DNA from: a virus
Virus record (IMG/VR): IMGVR_UViG_3300033978_000922
Coordinates: 1 to 36,603 of that record
Length of the DNA stretch: 36,603 nucleotides
Strand: one strand, 5' to 3'
In this document: piece after piece, positions 16,546 to 24,001 of the stretch
How the letters are laid out: each line of letters opens with the position of its first letter
Numbering within the stretch: position 1 is the first letter of the stretch
The notes under the pieces: model-generated
What the model was told of the DNA's origin: nothing
The model's database searches: none
The model's input: the letters and a program-made list of their open reading frames with translations, nothing else
Position numbers and translations under genes: made by a program

Positions 16546-16684
16546 CGCTCCCCTTTCTGGAAAGATAAGATAAATAGCGATCGCGTGAGGGGCGATCGCG
16601 AAAATAGTTAGGGTGCGTTTTAATTTTGATTATAGCATTTGCAAAAAAATATGTGTTCATGAAAATTTTATACAAATAGCAAAA

Positions 16685-16721
16685 TTTGTCTGTAGCTTCA
16701 AAAGAAGAAACCACAGACAAA
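16685..16721 (-). terminator. Stem-loop downstream of the cytosine methyltransferase gene
   Basis: TTTGTCTGT (16685-16693) and ACAGACAAA (16713-16721) pair perfectly over 9 bp. A nested CTTC/GAAG stem has an AAAA loop. On the minus strand it lies 26 bp after the methyltransferase stop and is followed by a short TTTT run. It is probably a weak terminator or mRNA 3' stabiliser. Confidence 0.5.
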
Positions 16722-16746
16722 TATCATTAATGAAACTGAATTTTAA

Positions 16747-17736
16747 TTAATTCAGGATTAATTTGATAGCTTCACAAATTCGTTGTATCAACAGTGGAGC
16801 GACAGAGTTGCCGATTCCTTTGGTATCTACGGCAGCTTTTCCTGACCAATTGTACGAGTCTGGGAAGGATTGCAGTCGAGCTAATGCGAGAGTGTTGATA
16901 CTTTTAACGGTAGCATTGTCTAAAATGGCATCAATTACCTTAGAGCGATTACCACCCTTTTTATCATCTCCAAGTGTGGCGCGAATCGTCCAACATGGTT
17001 CTGATAATTTTCTGACACTTGGGTTATCTCTGTATCCGATACGTTCAATCAGTAAATTACTTTGTCCATTGGCGGCTTCTTTTTGCTTTGGTGTTAAGTG
17101 GGAATCGGGCAAGGTTGGGATCAAATCAGCGATCGCCTCATACCAACCAATCCAAGGTTTTGTGAGCAAATTTATTTGTATGCCTTCTTGCTTCCCATGA
17201 GTAGAAATTATTTGGGGAATATCAAAACCTTTGGTAATGGCAATACTCAAGAATCTTTCACGGGTTTGAGGTACGCCATAATCAGCAGCATTAAATTTGC
17301 CTTTAAGGATGCGATACCCCTTATTGATTAGGAACGATTCAAATTCTTGATAAACACCTGCTTTAGCGTAAGCTGGAACATTCTCAAGGACTATAAACTC
17401 CGGTTCGTATAAGTTGTAAAACTCATGAGTTGCGCCGAGTACGTTAGCGCGATCGCTGCTTTTGTTAGCAGAAGTATTAGCCCTCGAAAAATCTTGGCAT
17501 GGTGGTGAGGTTTGATGAATCAATATCTCACCATTTCGTTCTTTCTTGGTAGGGATATCTAACTTCTTGAAATTAACCTGAGTAATATCTTCAACTACCA
17601 CATCGCCACAATTAACTTCATAGAGTTCTGCTATTTTGGGGTCAAACTCAATAGCGGAGATTGGCTTTAGTCCTGCGGCGATCGCGCCTATTGTTGAACC
17701 ACCGCAGCCTGAAAAATGGGAAGTGTAGTAAATCAT
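16747..17736 (-). CDS. DNA (cytosine-5) methyltransferase
   Basis: A 329-aa C5-cytosine methylase. Motif I is HFSGCGGSTIGA (SAM binding, residues 7-18), motif IV is TSPPCQDFS with catalytic Cys80, motif VI is VLENVP (116-121), motif VIII is YGVPQTRER, and motif X is GIGNSVAPLL near residue 307. The target-recognition region lies between VIII and X. No cognate restriction enzyme is adjacent, so it is a solitary phage methylase that probably protects phage DNA. Specificity cannot be read by eye. The HIP1 core CGATCG, methylated by m5C enzymes in some cyanobacteria, is a testable target. Confidence 0.92.
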   Translation of the reverse strand: MIYYTSHFSGCGGSTIGAIAAGLKPISAIEFDPKIAELYEVNCGDVVVEDITQVNFKKLDIPTKKERNGEILIHQTSPPCQDFSRANTSANKSSDRANVLGATHEFYNLYEPEFIVLENVPAYAKAGVYQEFESFLINKGYRILKGKFNAADYGVPQTRERFLSIAITKGFDIPQIISTHGKQEGIQINLLTKPWIGWYEAIADLIPTLPDSHLTPKQKEAANGQSNLLIERIGYRDNPSVRKLSEPCWTIRATLGDDKKGGNRSKVIDAILDNATVKSINTLALARLQSFPDSYNWSGKAAVDTKGIGNSVAPLLIQRICEAIKLILN

Positions 17737-17759
17737 GAGTGAATCATTTCCTTTGTTGT

Positions 17760-18440
17760 CTAAATCTTGCCAAGAATATTTATTTCCCAGTCCCTAATAT
17801 TAATTGGTGTCATTAAATCCTTAATTGTTGTCATCAATGCTGCTTGAACCTGCTTGTGAAAATCACCGGCTAAATTACTGAGATTTTCGACATTATCAAA
17901 ATACCAATTTCTGACAGCCATAAACTCTGCTTGACATTCATTTAAAAACCTATCAGCCAGTTCTTTTGGTAGCTCAACATCTGCTTCTGCATAACACTCT
18001 TCTAGGTTATTCAATATCAGCCAAGATTTCAGATGTTCTAATTGCTCCGGGGTGTTGTTCCATTCATATTTAGAAAATACAATTTTATTGTTCTCTTTGC
18101 GCCAAGTTTCAAATCTTTTTTCAAATTTATCTGTGATTATTTCGCACTCTTGGTAAAGTTTATTCCTGGTATCACTATTAGCTAAACACTTGAACGGATA
18201 GCTTTCATGATGCGGAAATACAGCCAATGCTACTGATTCCAGTGGTGTGGACAGATAATAAATAGCTAAATCTTTGTAGCTGTCTCTTCTTTCTGATGAA
18301 TCTCCAAACCTGCGGTACAAATATGCAAATGCTTCGCCATAGTTTAGTGTCCGTCCGTAGGCAGCAATCGCTGTTATATCTTCGGGAAGTTCGGGGAAAT
18401 AATATCTTTGATTTTCTTGAAATTTAAAAAGAGTTGTCAT
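17760..18440 (-). CDS. Hypothetical protein, 226 aa
   Basis: A soluble, mostly helical protein upstream of the cytosine methylase (23-bp gap, same strand). It is rich in Trp, Tyr, Glu and Lys and contains acidic helices such as LEHLKSWLILNNLEECYAEA. No membrane segment, Cys cluster or catalytic motif is visible and I do not recognise a family. Being in the same operon as the methylase suggests action on DNA or early infection, but nothing in the sequence shows it. Confidence 0.65.
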   Translation of the reverse strand: MTTLFKFQENQRYYFPELPEDITAIAAYGRTLNYGEAFAYLYRRFGDSSERRDSYKDLAIYYLSTPLESVALAVFPHHESYPFKCLANSDTRNKLYQECEIITDKFEKRFETWRKENNKIVFSKYEWNNTPEQLEHLKSWLILNNLEECYAEADVELPKELADRFLNECQAEFMAVRNWYFDNVENLSNLAGDFHKQVQAALMTTIKDLMTPINIRDWEINILGKI

Positions 18441-18536
18441 GATTTAAGTTGTGATTATGGTTAAATAGCGATCGCTCTTAATAGGCGATCGCTGTTACTT
18501 GCTAAATTACTCACGCTCAAACAAATTGAGCCTATC

Positions 18537-18796
18537 TTAATCGTTGAACTTTACTCCTAATTTTTCTAAGTCGGCATCTGCTAAGTATCGGCTAATTAGC
18601 GGGACTTAAACACTTTTGAGGAGGAAATAAGCCTCAAATCCTTCCGGGGTAAGGGAAATACATTAAATACCCAAAAACGCCTGTAACCCAGATATAACAA
18701 CAAACCAATCAAAACGATGTAAAACCCATTTGGGATATAAGTTTGAGGATATTTTAAAAGTGTTTTTTGCCTAAGTCCCGTTAGTAATGTTTCCAT
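18537..18796 (-). pseudogene. 24-codon small ORF split by a MITE
   Basis: Removing the 181-bp insert and one copy of the TTAG duplication restores a continuous ORF on the minus strand. It starts ATGGAAACATTA (18796-18785), continues at 18599 and stops at 18537. The product would be METLLISRYLADADLEKLGV plus KFND. With the insert present, the same ATG reads into the element, giving a chimeric 66-aa ORF (18596-18796) with a chance hydrophobic stretch. Whether the short ORF was ever functional is unknown, but it would overlap the 3' end of the upstream gene in the usual operon manner. Confidence 0.55.
18600..18780. mobile_element. 181-bp MITE with terminal inverted repeats and TTAG target duplication
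   Basis: Left end: CGGGACTTAAACACTTTTGA. Right end in reverse complement: CGGGACTTAGGCAAAAAACA, continuing CTTTT. The two agree except for a 7-nt insertion after CGGGACTTA. TTAG occurs on both flanks (18596-18599 and 18781-18784), and TTAG fits the YTAR target of IS5-type elements. No transposase is encoded. It would depend on a full-length element elsewhere in the host. Confidence 0.75.
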
Positions 18797-19004
18797 GATT
18801 TCCCTCTTGATTTGGTAGTAATTGATTATTTGCGATCGCTTCTTTCAATGCTTCCTTTACTTGTTCAAATTGACCACCAAACTCGAATAAGTCTGAGGAT
18901 ATCAGACAATAGCGATCGCCTGTAATTTGCAAAATGATGTCGGCTGGTTCTGCACCAGTGGAAAGACAATGTATCTTGACGTATTGTTCAAAAAGTGCGT
19001 CCAT
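18771..19004 (-). CDS. Hypothetical protein, 77 aa, C-terminus altered by the MITE
   Basis: The start ATG directly follows the upstream stop (TAAATG). The protein is acidic with a beta-type centre (ADIILQITGDRYCLISSDLF) and an amphipathic helix (EQVKEALKEAIANN). Its last codons and stop (AAC GGG ACT TAG) lie in the terminal repeat of the MITE. Without the insert the frame would end two residues earlier, at AAT TAG, so the insertion hardly affects it. No family recognised. Confidence 0.65.
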   Translation of the reverse strand: MDALFEQYVKIHCLSTGAEPADIILQITGDRYCLISSDLFEFGGQFEQVKEALKEAIANNQLLPNQEGNHGNITNGT

Positions 19005-19400
19005 TTAATCCTCTAAAAGTGTGAGTTGAATTGAGTTAATTTGGTGACTATGGTATTGCTCTAAATAGCGCAATACTCTATGCAATTCAGGAGAAATAGA
19101 ATCTGTCCAACGAGGTGGAGGAACTTGCATTTTATCCATCTCATCACAGTATTGATTAAAGAGTTTAACGGCTTTCCAGAATGAGTCTGTGGCATCAAAG
19201 GCTAGTCTATTTAGTTTCGCTCTAATCCTGGTCTTTGTGACAGTATTTGCGTCGTTCCAATAAATAGAATTTGCAACTTTGTGATAAGCGTCTGCATAAG
19301 CTACAAACAGAGTCAATTCTAGTTTCATAGATCCTAGTAACTCATGGTTGCTGGGGATTTGCTCAATCAGACAGTGAATTGTACATTTAGGTATGAGCAT
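19005..19400 (-). CDS. Hypothetical helical protein, 131 aa
   Basis: An all-helical protein with several Trp/Tyr residues and a central basic segment (TKTRIRAKLNRLAFDATD). Its start overlaps the end of the Myb-like gene by 14 nt and its stop abuts the next start, so it lies in a tightly packed operon. No recognised family. The N-terminal Cys residues (CTIHCL) are isolated and do not form a metal-binding pattern. Confidence 0.6.
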   Translation of the reverse strand: MLIPKCTIHCLIEQIPSNHELLGSMKLELTLFVAYADAYHKVANSIYWNDANTVTKTRIRAKLNRLAFDATDSFWKAVKLFNQYCDEMDKMQVPPPRWTDSISPELHRVLRYLEQYHSHQINSIQLTLLED

Positions 19401-19686
19401 TCTGTTTTTTGGCGTACTGAATACGGGAATTGATGCTATTTTCGTTTCGGTCTAACATTTTGGACGCTACTTTTCGGGGATTACTTCTGGCTATTTCTAA
19501 TTCTTGAAAAGTCCAAGTTTTGTAAATAGATTTGGGCATGATTCCAAGCTGTTTGCAACGATATCGAATTTGCGTTGAACTAGCATCAATGATTTTCATT
19601 AATTCAGGAACTGTCATTTCTGCTGCGCGATTTTCTAACAAATAATCTTCATCTTCTGTCCATCTTCTGACTTTACCTTTAGGCAT
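19387..19686 (-). CDS. Small protein with two Myb/SANT-like helix-turn-helix repeats
   Basis: A 99-aa protein. Residues 8-49 (RRWTEDEDYLLENRAAEM, then IRYRCKQLGI) have the Myb/SANT arrangement: W-T-x-E-x-E/D at the start of helix 1 and a recognition helix with basic and aromatic residues. Residues 57-95 (KTWTFQELEIARSNPRKVAS, then INSRIQYAKKQ) repeat the pattern. Expected to bind DNA as a small regulator. Two-repeat Myb-like proteins are known in some phages but less usual than XRE or RHH types. Confidence 0.65.
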   Translation of the reverse strand: MPKGKVRRWTEDEDYLLENRAAEMTVPELMKIIDASSTQIRYRCKQLGIMPKSIYKTWTFQELEIARSNPRKVASKMLDRNENSINSRIQYAKKQNAHT

Positions 19687-19728
19687 TTTTGTACCTCTGA
19701 TTTTTTGATTTTTTATAATTTCTTTCTG

Positions 19729-20406
19729 CTAGATCAAAAATGTCGTTGATGGATTTTCTTTGCCTAGCCTGATGTCAAACACAGCGTCATAGCATTGCCT
19801 ACCACTGTTTTTAATCGGCTTACCATTTTTAAATTGTGGTATGCCATTAATAGTTTTTTGGCATTTACTCATGGGTTCACCGTCTTTCAAGTAATCAATT
19901 CGCTTGGGGATTAAGTGAGTGTGGTGAATATGTGCGTCCAAGTTTTTTAATTTTTCACTTCTTCCTTGACTAGCGAAGGTATCTAGTGGAATTAAAAACA
20001 ACAATCTCGCAGTTGGATTATCAGGATTTAATAGCTTGAGAGAATGACTAATTGCCTTCATGCACAGAGAGAATGGTGGATTAGTAATTATTAAATCGTA
20101 GTCGTTACCGTGCATAAAATCAAAAAAGCTTCCGTTATAAGCAAAGCAATGATTTTTGAGTTTAATAAGTTGCATATAGCGAGAACTTTTTAGTTCTACA
20201 ACATCAAGTATGCGATCGCTCGGTAAATACTTCACGATTTGACCACTTCCTGCGAAGGGTTCTAGTATTTTCATATCTGTTGGTAATACTAAGCTTGCGA
20301 TCGCTTGTGCTTCTTTGTCGGGAGTCTCATAGTCATCACTCGTAAACTCCTCAACCGATCTAATTGATAATAGCTGATTCATGTCATTTTGTCCAGTGGT
20401 TTTCAT
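19729..20406 (-). CDS. N6-adenine-type DNA methyltransferase-like protein
   Basis: A 225-aa class I SAM-dependent methylase fold. Motif I is ILEPFAGSGQI (residues 47-57) and the catalytic motif is LIITNPPFSL (105-114) with NPPF, the gamma-type adenine-methylase signature. The second half is short and lacks an obvious target-recognition domain, so it may be specialised or depend on partners. The start overlaps the upstream stop by one base. Together with the cytosine methylase it suggests that phage DNA is methylated on two bases. Confidence 0.8.
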   Translation of the reverse strand: MKTTGQNDMNQLLSIRSVEEFTSDDYETPDKEAQAIASLVLPTDMKILEPFAGSGQIVKYLPSDRILDVVELKSSRYMQLIKLKNHCFAYNGSFFDFMHGNDYDLIITNPPFSLCMKAISHSLKLLNPDNPTARLLFLIPLDTFASQGRSEKLKNLDAHIHHTHLIPKRIDYLKDGEPMSKCQKTINGIPQFKNGKPIKNSGRQCYDAVFDIRLGKENPSTTFLI

Positions 20407-20636
20407 TATTGTTCTTCCTTATATTCTTCTAGTTTTGGATAGTTTACTGCTGTTTTGTTGAGTGCGGCAAACAAGCTTCCGATGATACGCTTTTTTATGT
20501 TTACTAATTCAGCTTTTTTTTTGCGTAATTCGTCTTGATATTCCGCATATTTGCTAATTGAATTAGTAGATGCAGCAGCTAAATAACAGAGTTGCAGTAT
20601 TTCTTGTTTAACTAAATCCTGCTGATCAATTATCAT
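20406..20636 (-). CDS. Hypothetical helical protein
   Basis: From the ATG at 20636 the product is 76 aa, helical and basic (EYQDELRKKKAELVNIKKRI). In-frame starts at 20708 and 20774 would lengthen it but overlap the upstream gene by 58 or 124 nt. I prefer 20636 because it lies 14 nt after the upstream stop, although no strong ribosome-binding site is visible for it. No family recognised. Confidence 0.5.
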   Translation of the reverse strand: MIIDQQDLVKQEILQLCYLAAASTNSISKYAEYQDELRKKKAELVNIKKRIIGSLFAALNKTAVNYPKLEEYKEEQ

Positions 20637-20650
20637 TTTTAAACTTGGAT

Positions 20651-20914
20651 TCACAGATTCGACTCGTCTTTGATTGGATGCCCAAGTGATGAATCTAGTG
20701 ATAAGCATTTTGATAAATGAGTGCGATCGCTCTCCAACTTTTTCAAATTGTCTAAAGTTTGATTTATGTACCATAATCTCTGTTTAACTTCTCTAAGTTT
20801 TTGATGGTAATAATCGCCATAAATTTCGATGTCTTTAGTAGACAATTCGTGACAATACTCTTTCTCAAGCTTTTCTAGATAGAACTTGAGTGCCTGAAGT
20901 TTGAGGATATCCAT
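20651..20914 (-). CDS. Small coiled-coil protein, 87 aa
   Basis: The sequence is helical throughout, with heptad-like spacing (LKLQALKFYLEKLEKEY, then LREVKQRLWYINQTLDNLKK). It starts 17 bp after dnaB in the same operon. It could be an accessory to the helicase (a loader or inhibitor) by position, but no motif supports that. Confidence 0.6.
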   Translation of the reverse strand: MDILKLQALKFYLEKLEKEYCHELSTKDIEIYGDYYHQKLREVKQRLWYINQTLDNLKKLESDRTHLSKCLSLDSSLGHPIKDESNL

Positions 20915-20931
20915 TTGAGTTTTCCTTGGAT

Positions 20932-22290
20932 TTAGTATTGGGGTTTGGCTAAGTTTTTGAAGTCCATAAACTGCCCTTCAAATAGTAATTTATCTGTTCC
21001 TGTTTCCACGTTCCTGCCTTTAGTTGTGATAAGTTCCGCAACACCAACATCAGTCGTTTCTTTGTTGTAATATTCATCGCGGTAAATCATCACAATTGCA
21101 TCCGCATCTTGTTCAATATTTCCGCTTTCAGCTAAATCACCCACAGTTGGTCGTTTGTCTGTACGCCCTTCTGTGTTTCTATTTAGCTGAGAAAGTGCCA
21201 ATACCGGACAGTCAAATTCACCTGCCATCTGCTTTAGTATTCGGCTAATATTGCCAACTTTAATTCTAAGTTCGCTGTTGGATTTATCACTTTTAGCCAA
21301 CAGGCTCAAGTGATCAATCATTATCAAGCCAGCACCCTCGCCTGTCCTGGCTATAGTTTGCCTGACATTATTTCTTATTTGGGATGGTGAAATATTAAAA
21401 TTATCGTCAATGAACATTTTAGATTTGTGGATAATTTCTGATTTCGTAAGTTCGTAAAATTCAACCCATTCAGATTGAGTAATTTGATTTTTGAAAAATT
21501 GCCCCAGATGGATTCGAGTTATTTTAGCTGCTAATCTAGCTGCTAGTTCCTCTTTACTTGTCTCCAAAGAAAACACAAAAGTATTTTGTGACAATACACT
21601 GGCAACGTGCCACGCGATCGCCATACCACACGCTGTTTTACCCATTGACGGTCTGCCAGCAAGAATAATTAGATTCTTCTTGTGAAGTCCACCAATGCGA
21701 TTATCCAAATCATAAAATCCGGTTTTTGCTGGGGCTGGTTTTAGTCCTGCTTGAATGTCGTATTTCTCTTTGTACAAGCTACCCATCGCCTCTGAAATGT
21801 GAACTAATCCAGAATTAGAATTGCTATTGCTCAGTTCCAAAACTTTTCGTTGGCATTGCTCTGTAGCTTCAGCAATAGGAATCTCTGAGTCCCAAGCAAT
21901 CTTGAGGCTGTCATTTAATGTTTTTATCAACTGCCGACGCTGGTATTTTTCTGCTACTAAATCAGCTAAAGCGTCAATATTGACTGCGGAAACTGTGCGG
22001 TCTACTAATGTTGCTAGTTTATTTTTGCCACCAATTTGAATTAATTGATTCTGATCGGCGAGCAAGTTAGTAACAGAAAGTAAATCAGTTGGTTTTTGCT
22101 GGATATGCAACTTCACCATCGCTTTGTAGATAGTTGCATGAATATCTATGTAAAAAGCTTCTGGTAGCAAGCGATCGCTCACTCGACTAATTGCCTCTGG
22201 ATCTAGTAGAATACCTCCTAAAATTGCTTCCTCCGCTTCAATGTTTTGGGGAGGCAGGTGAATATCTGGAGCAAAACTTAAATCTGACAT
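20932..22290 (-). CDS. dnaB: Replicative DNA helicase DnaB
   Basis: A 452-aa two-domain helicase. The N-terminal DnaB domain begins PQNIEAEEAILGGILLDPEA (residues 14-33). In the RecA-like ATPase, Walker A is GRPSMGKT (212-219), Walker B is LIMIDHLSLL (322-331), motif H3 is VLALSQLNR, and the arginine-region motif is GDLAESGNIEQDAD (384-397). The length is normal for a full hexameric helicase that unwinds DNA at the fork. It lies 17 bp downstream of the winged-helix replication gene, which probably acts at the origin. No intein is present. Confidence 0.95.
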   Translation of the reverse strand: MSDLSFAPDIHLPPQNIEAEEAILGGILLDPEAISRVSDRLLPEAFYIDIHATIYKAMVKLHIQQKPTDLLSVTNLLADQNQLIQIGGKNKLATLVDRTVSAVNIDALADLVAEKYQRRQLIKTLNDSLKIAWDSEIPIAEATEQCQRKVLELSNSNSNSGLVHISEAMGSLYKEKYDIQAGLKPAPAKTGFYDLDNRIGGLHKKNLIILAGRPSMGKTACGMAIAWHVASVLSQNTFVFSLETSKEELAARLAAKITRIHLGQFFKNQITQSEWVEFYELTKSEIIHKSKMFIDDNFNISPSQIRNNVRQTIARTGEGAGLIMIDHLSLLAKSDKSNSELRIKVGNISRILKQMAGEFDCPVLALSQLNRNTEGRTDKRPTVGDLAESGNIEQDADAIVMIYRDEYYNKETTDVGVAELITTKGRNVETGTDKLLFEGQFMDFKNLAKPQY

Positions 22291-22307
22291 GGTAGTTGAC
22301 CTTTAAT

Positions 22308-23489
22308 CTATGCAGAGATGGTGGTTAAATGCTTTGACCAATCAAAATTCGGCAAGTGTTTTAGTGCATATTCGAGATACGCACGATTCCACGACCTGAG
22401 TGAGTAAAAATGCTCTAAATCTTTGCAGTTGTTGTACTGCTCCCATGTCAAAAGATGTTGTACTTGTTGCCAATCACGTACAGCGTCAGGAAGGGGCGTG
22501 AAAGATTCTTTTTTTAGCTTTTGAGAGGAATATTCATCCCACTTCAAAACCAACTGCTCAGGCTGCTTTCTGAAGTGGCTAATGACATTCGATTTAGCTT
22601 CATGGATTGTGCAATTAAACTTGCTCATCCAAGATGTGGCCATCCAGTTCCAAAACTCAGGATTTAACCCACCATCTAAAATCCATTCACCATCAGGAAG
22701 CCATGCCCACATAACATCTTGTGATTTTGGGCGTGTTTTATAGAATGGATCTATCTTCTCGCTTTGTTGCGTCGCGTTGGCGCGGTTGGCGGCGGAAAAA
22801 TTGCCCTCATGAGGAGTTATCGGTTTCTCCAAAGACTCTGATTTTGAAATCAATGAAGCAGTTGATTCTGAGTTGGGGTCTTTGGTGTTTGCATTTTCTA
22901 AATTAATTTCCTCACTCTTTTCCTCTTGGGGATTAAGGGGAAATACCTTAGAAGGGATTCCCTTAGAAGGGACTTCTTTAGAGGGAAATACTTCGTCTGG
23001 CAGATTTGCTAGGGGGGTGGTGGCAGATTTGCTAGGGGTAGTGGTGGCAGATTTGCTAGGGGTAGTGGTGGCAGATTTGCTAGGGGTAGTGGTGGCAGAT
23101 TTGCTAGGGGTAGTGGTGGCAGATTTGCTAGGGGTAGTGGTGGCAGATTTGCTAGGGGTATGTTTTTCCCGAAAATCCACTAATTTCTCTGGGTTGCACC
23201 ATTCTTCCCTTGAAGTAATTTCGTAGACAACTGACTTGCCTGGGGCTGACTTGACAACTGTGATTAAATTTGAATCCAGTAATACTTTTAGCGATCGCCT
23301 AACAATTTTTTCGCTAATTAAGCAGTGCTTAGACATATTCGGGATTGATTCAAAGCATCCGTTTTTCCCAGCACGTCGAACAATATGAGAGTAGATTCGA
23401 TATTCGTAAGGGTCTAGTCCAAAGTCATCAAGATACGATGGGACTACAATTGCAAAATCACGGCGATCTTTAATTTGGTTCACGGACAC
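22308..23489 (-). CDS. Winged-helix replication initiator/replisome-organiser-like protein
   Basis: A 393-aa protein. Residues 15-95 form a winged-helix domain (GLDPYEYRIYSHIVRRAG, then HCLISEKIVRRSLKVLLDSN) of the HTH_36 type, common in phage and plasmid initiation proteins. Residues 110-165 are a low-complexity linker made of six TPSKSATT units. A second Pro/Lys/Ser linker follows, then a C-terminal Trp-rich helical domain (from about residue 255). The gene directly precedes dnaB. Likely binds the origin and recruits the helicase. Confidence 0.75.
   Translation of the reverse strand: MSVNQIKDRRDFAIVVPSYLDDFGLDPYEYRIYSHIVRRAGKNGCFESIPNMSKHCLISEKIVRRSLKVLLDSNLITVVKSAPGKSVVYEITSREEWCNPEKLVDFREKHTPSKSATTTPSKSATTTPSKSATTTPSKSATTTPSKSATTTPSKSATTPLANLPDEVFPSKEVPSKGIPSKVFPLNPQEEKSEEINLENANTKDPNSESTASLISKSESLEKPITPHEGNFSAANRANATQQSEKIDPFYKTRPKSQDVMWAWLPDGEWILDGGLNPEFWNWMATSWMSKFNCTIHEAKSNVISHFRKQPEQLVLKWDEYSSQKLKKESFTPLPDAVRDWQQVQHLLTWEQYNNCKDLEHFYSLRSWNRAYLEYALKHLPNFDWSKHLTTISA
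23001..23163. repeat. 24-bp coding minisatellite, seven copies
   Basis: CAGATTTGCTAGGGG recurs at 23001, 23024, 23048, 23072, 23096, 23120 and 23144. Six intervals are involved: five of 24 bp and one of 23 bp. On the minus strand the in-frame units encode TPSKSATT. The last copy is one base short and reads PLANLP in the shifted frame, so a frameshifting indel ended the repeat run without breaking the gene. Confidence 0.95.
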
Positions 23490-23662
23490 CCCCCATTCTT
23501 TTCAGTAGAAGGGATAAATCCTTTTTTGACAGAGAGAACCATTCGCCCGATCGCTTGACGGGCATAGAAATATTCGATATCATCCAAATAACTCCTACGG
23601 TTTTAAGGTTGGTTAGGGGTCGCCCCTCGGCTACTTGCAATAGTGCGAGGGAATTATTTTTA

Positions 23663-23857
23663 CTACTCTGCCAATAATGACTGAGCGTATTCGAGAACTT
23701 GAGAAGCGATCGCGGGATTTTTGTCAATGCAGTGTAAGATGAGCATTGAGTGAGCAGCGATCGCGATGGGGATACTGACTTGCTTGGTCTTCCCTGATTT
23801 CCATCTCGGTTTGAACCTAGTTTCGATTGGGGGTAAAACTGGTTTTTTGTTTGACAT
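23663..23857 (-). CDS. Small basic hypothetical protein
   Basis: A 64-aa protein (MSNKKPVLPPIETRFKPRWK, then TKQVSIPIAIAAHSMLILHC). A proline/basic N-terminal arm followed by a helical core suggests a small DNA-binding protein. It is the first gene of the replication block. A TATAAT -10 element lies on the minus strand at 23884-23879, about 22 bp before the ATG. A longer frame across this region looks non-coding. The gap 23490-23662 holds no gene I can support. Confidence 0.6.
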   Translation of the reverse strand: MSNKKPVLPPIETRFKPRWKSGKTKQVSIPIAIAAHSMLILHCIDKNPAIASQVLEYAQSLLAE

Positions 23858-24001
23858 ATCTTACTGTTTTCACTTGGATTATAATAGCGCATTGCCTGTA
23901 CAAATGGCAATAGCAAAGATAAAAAATATTTTTTCATGGGAATATTGTGGTAGTACGCTGATTGCGTGCGATCGCATCTAACTAGCGATCGCAAGTGGAA
24001 A

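Noticed and set aside
16451-16720. 89-aa minus-strand ORF
   Set aside because: Overlaps the start of the better-supported membrane protein gene in another frame and runs through the terminator-like stem-loop region. No ribosome-binding site or domain supports it.
18596-18796. 66-aa membrane-like ORF as a real gene
   Set aside because: Most of it is read from inside the MITE. It is better explained as a chimera of a short ORF and the element.
23001-23163. A second CRISPR array
   Set aside because: The 24-bp units are directly adjacent with no unique spacers and encode an in-frame peptide repeat, so this is a coding minisatellite.
23470-23994. 174-codon minus-strand ORF
   Set aside because: Its composition looks like an out-of-frame translation. 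It overlaps the winged-helix gene start and a more convincing 64-aa gene in another frame.
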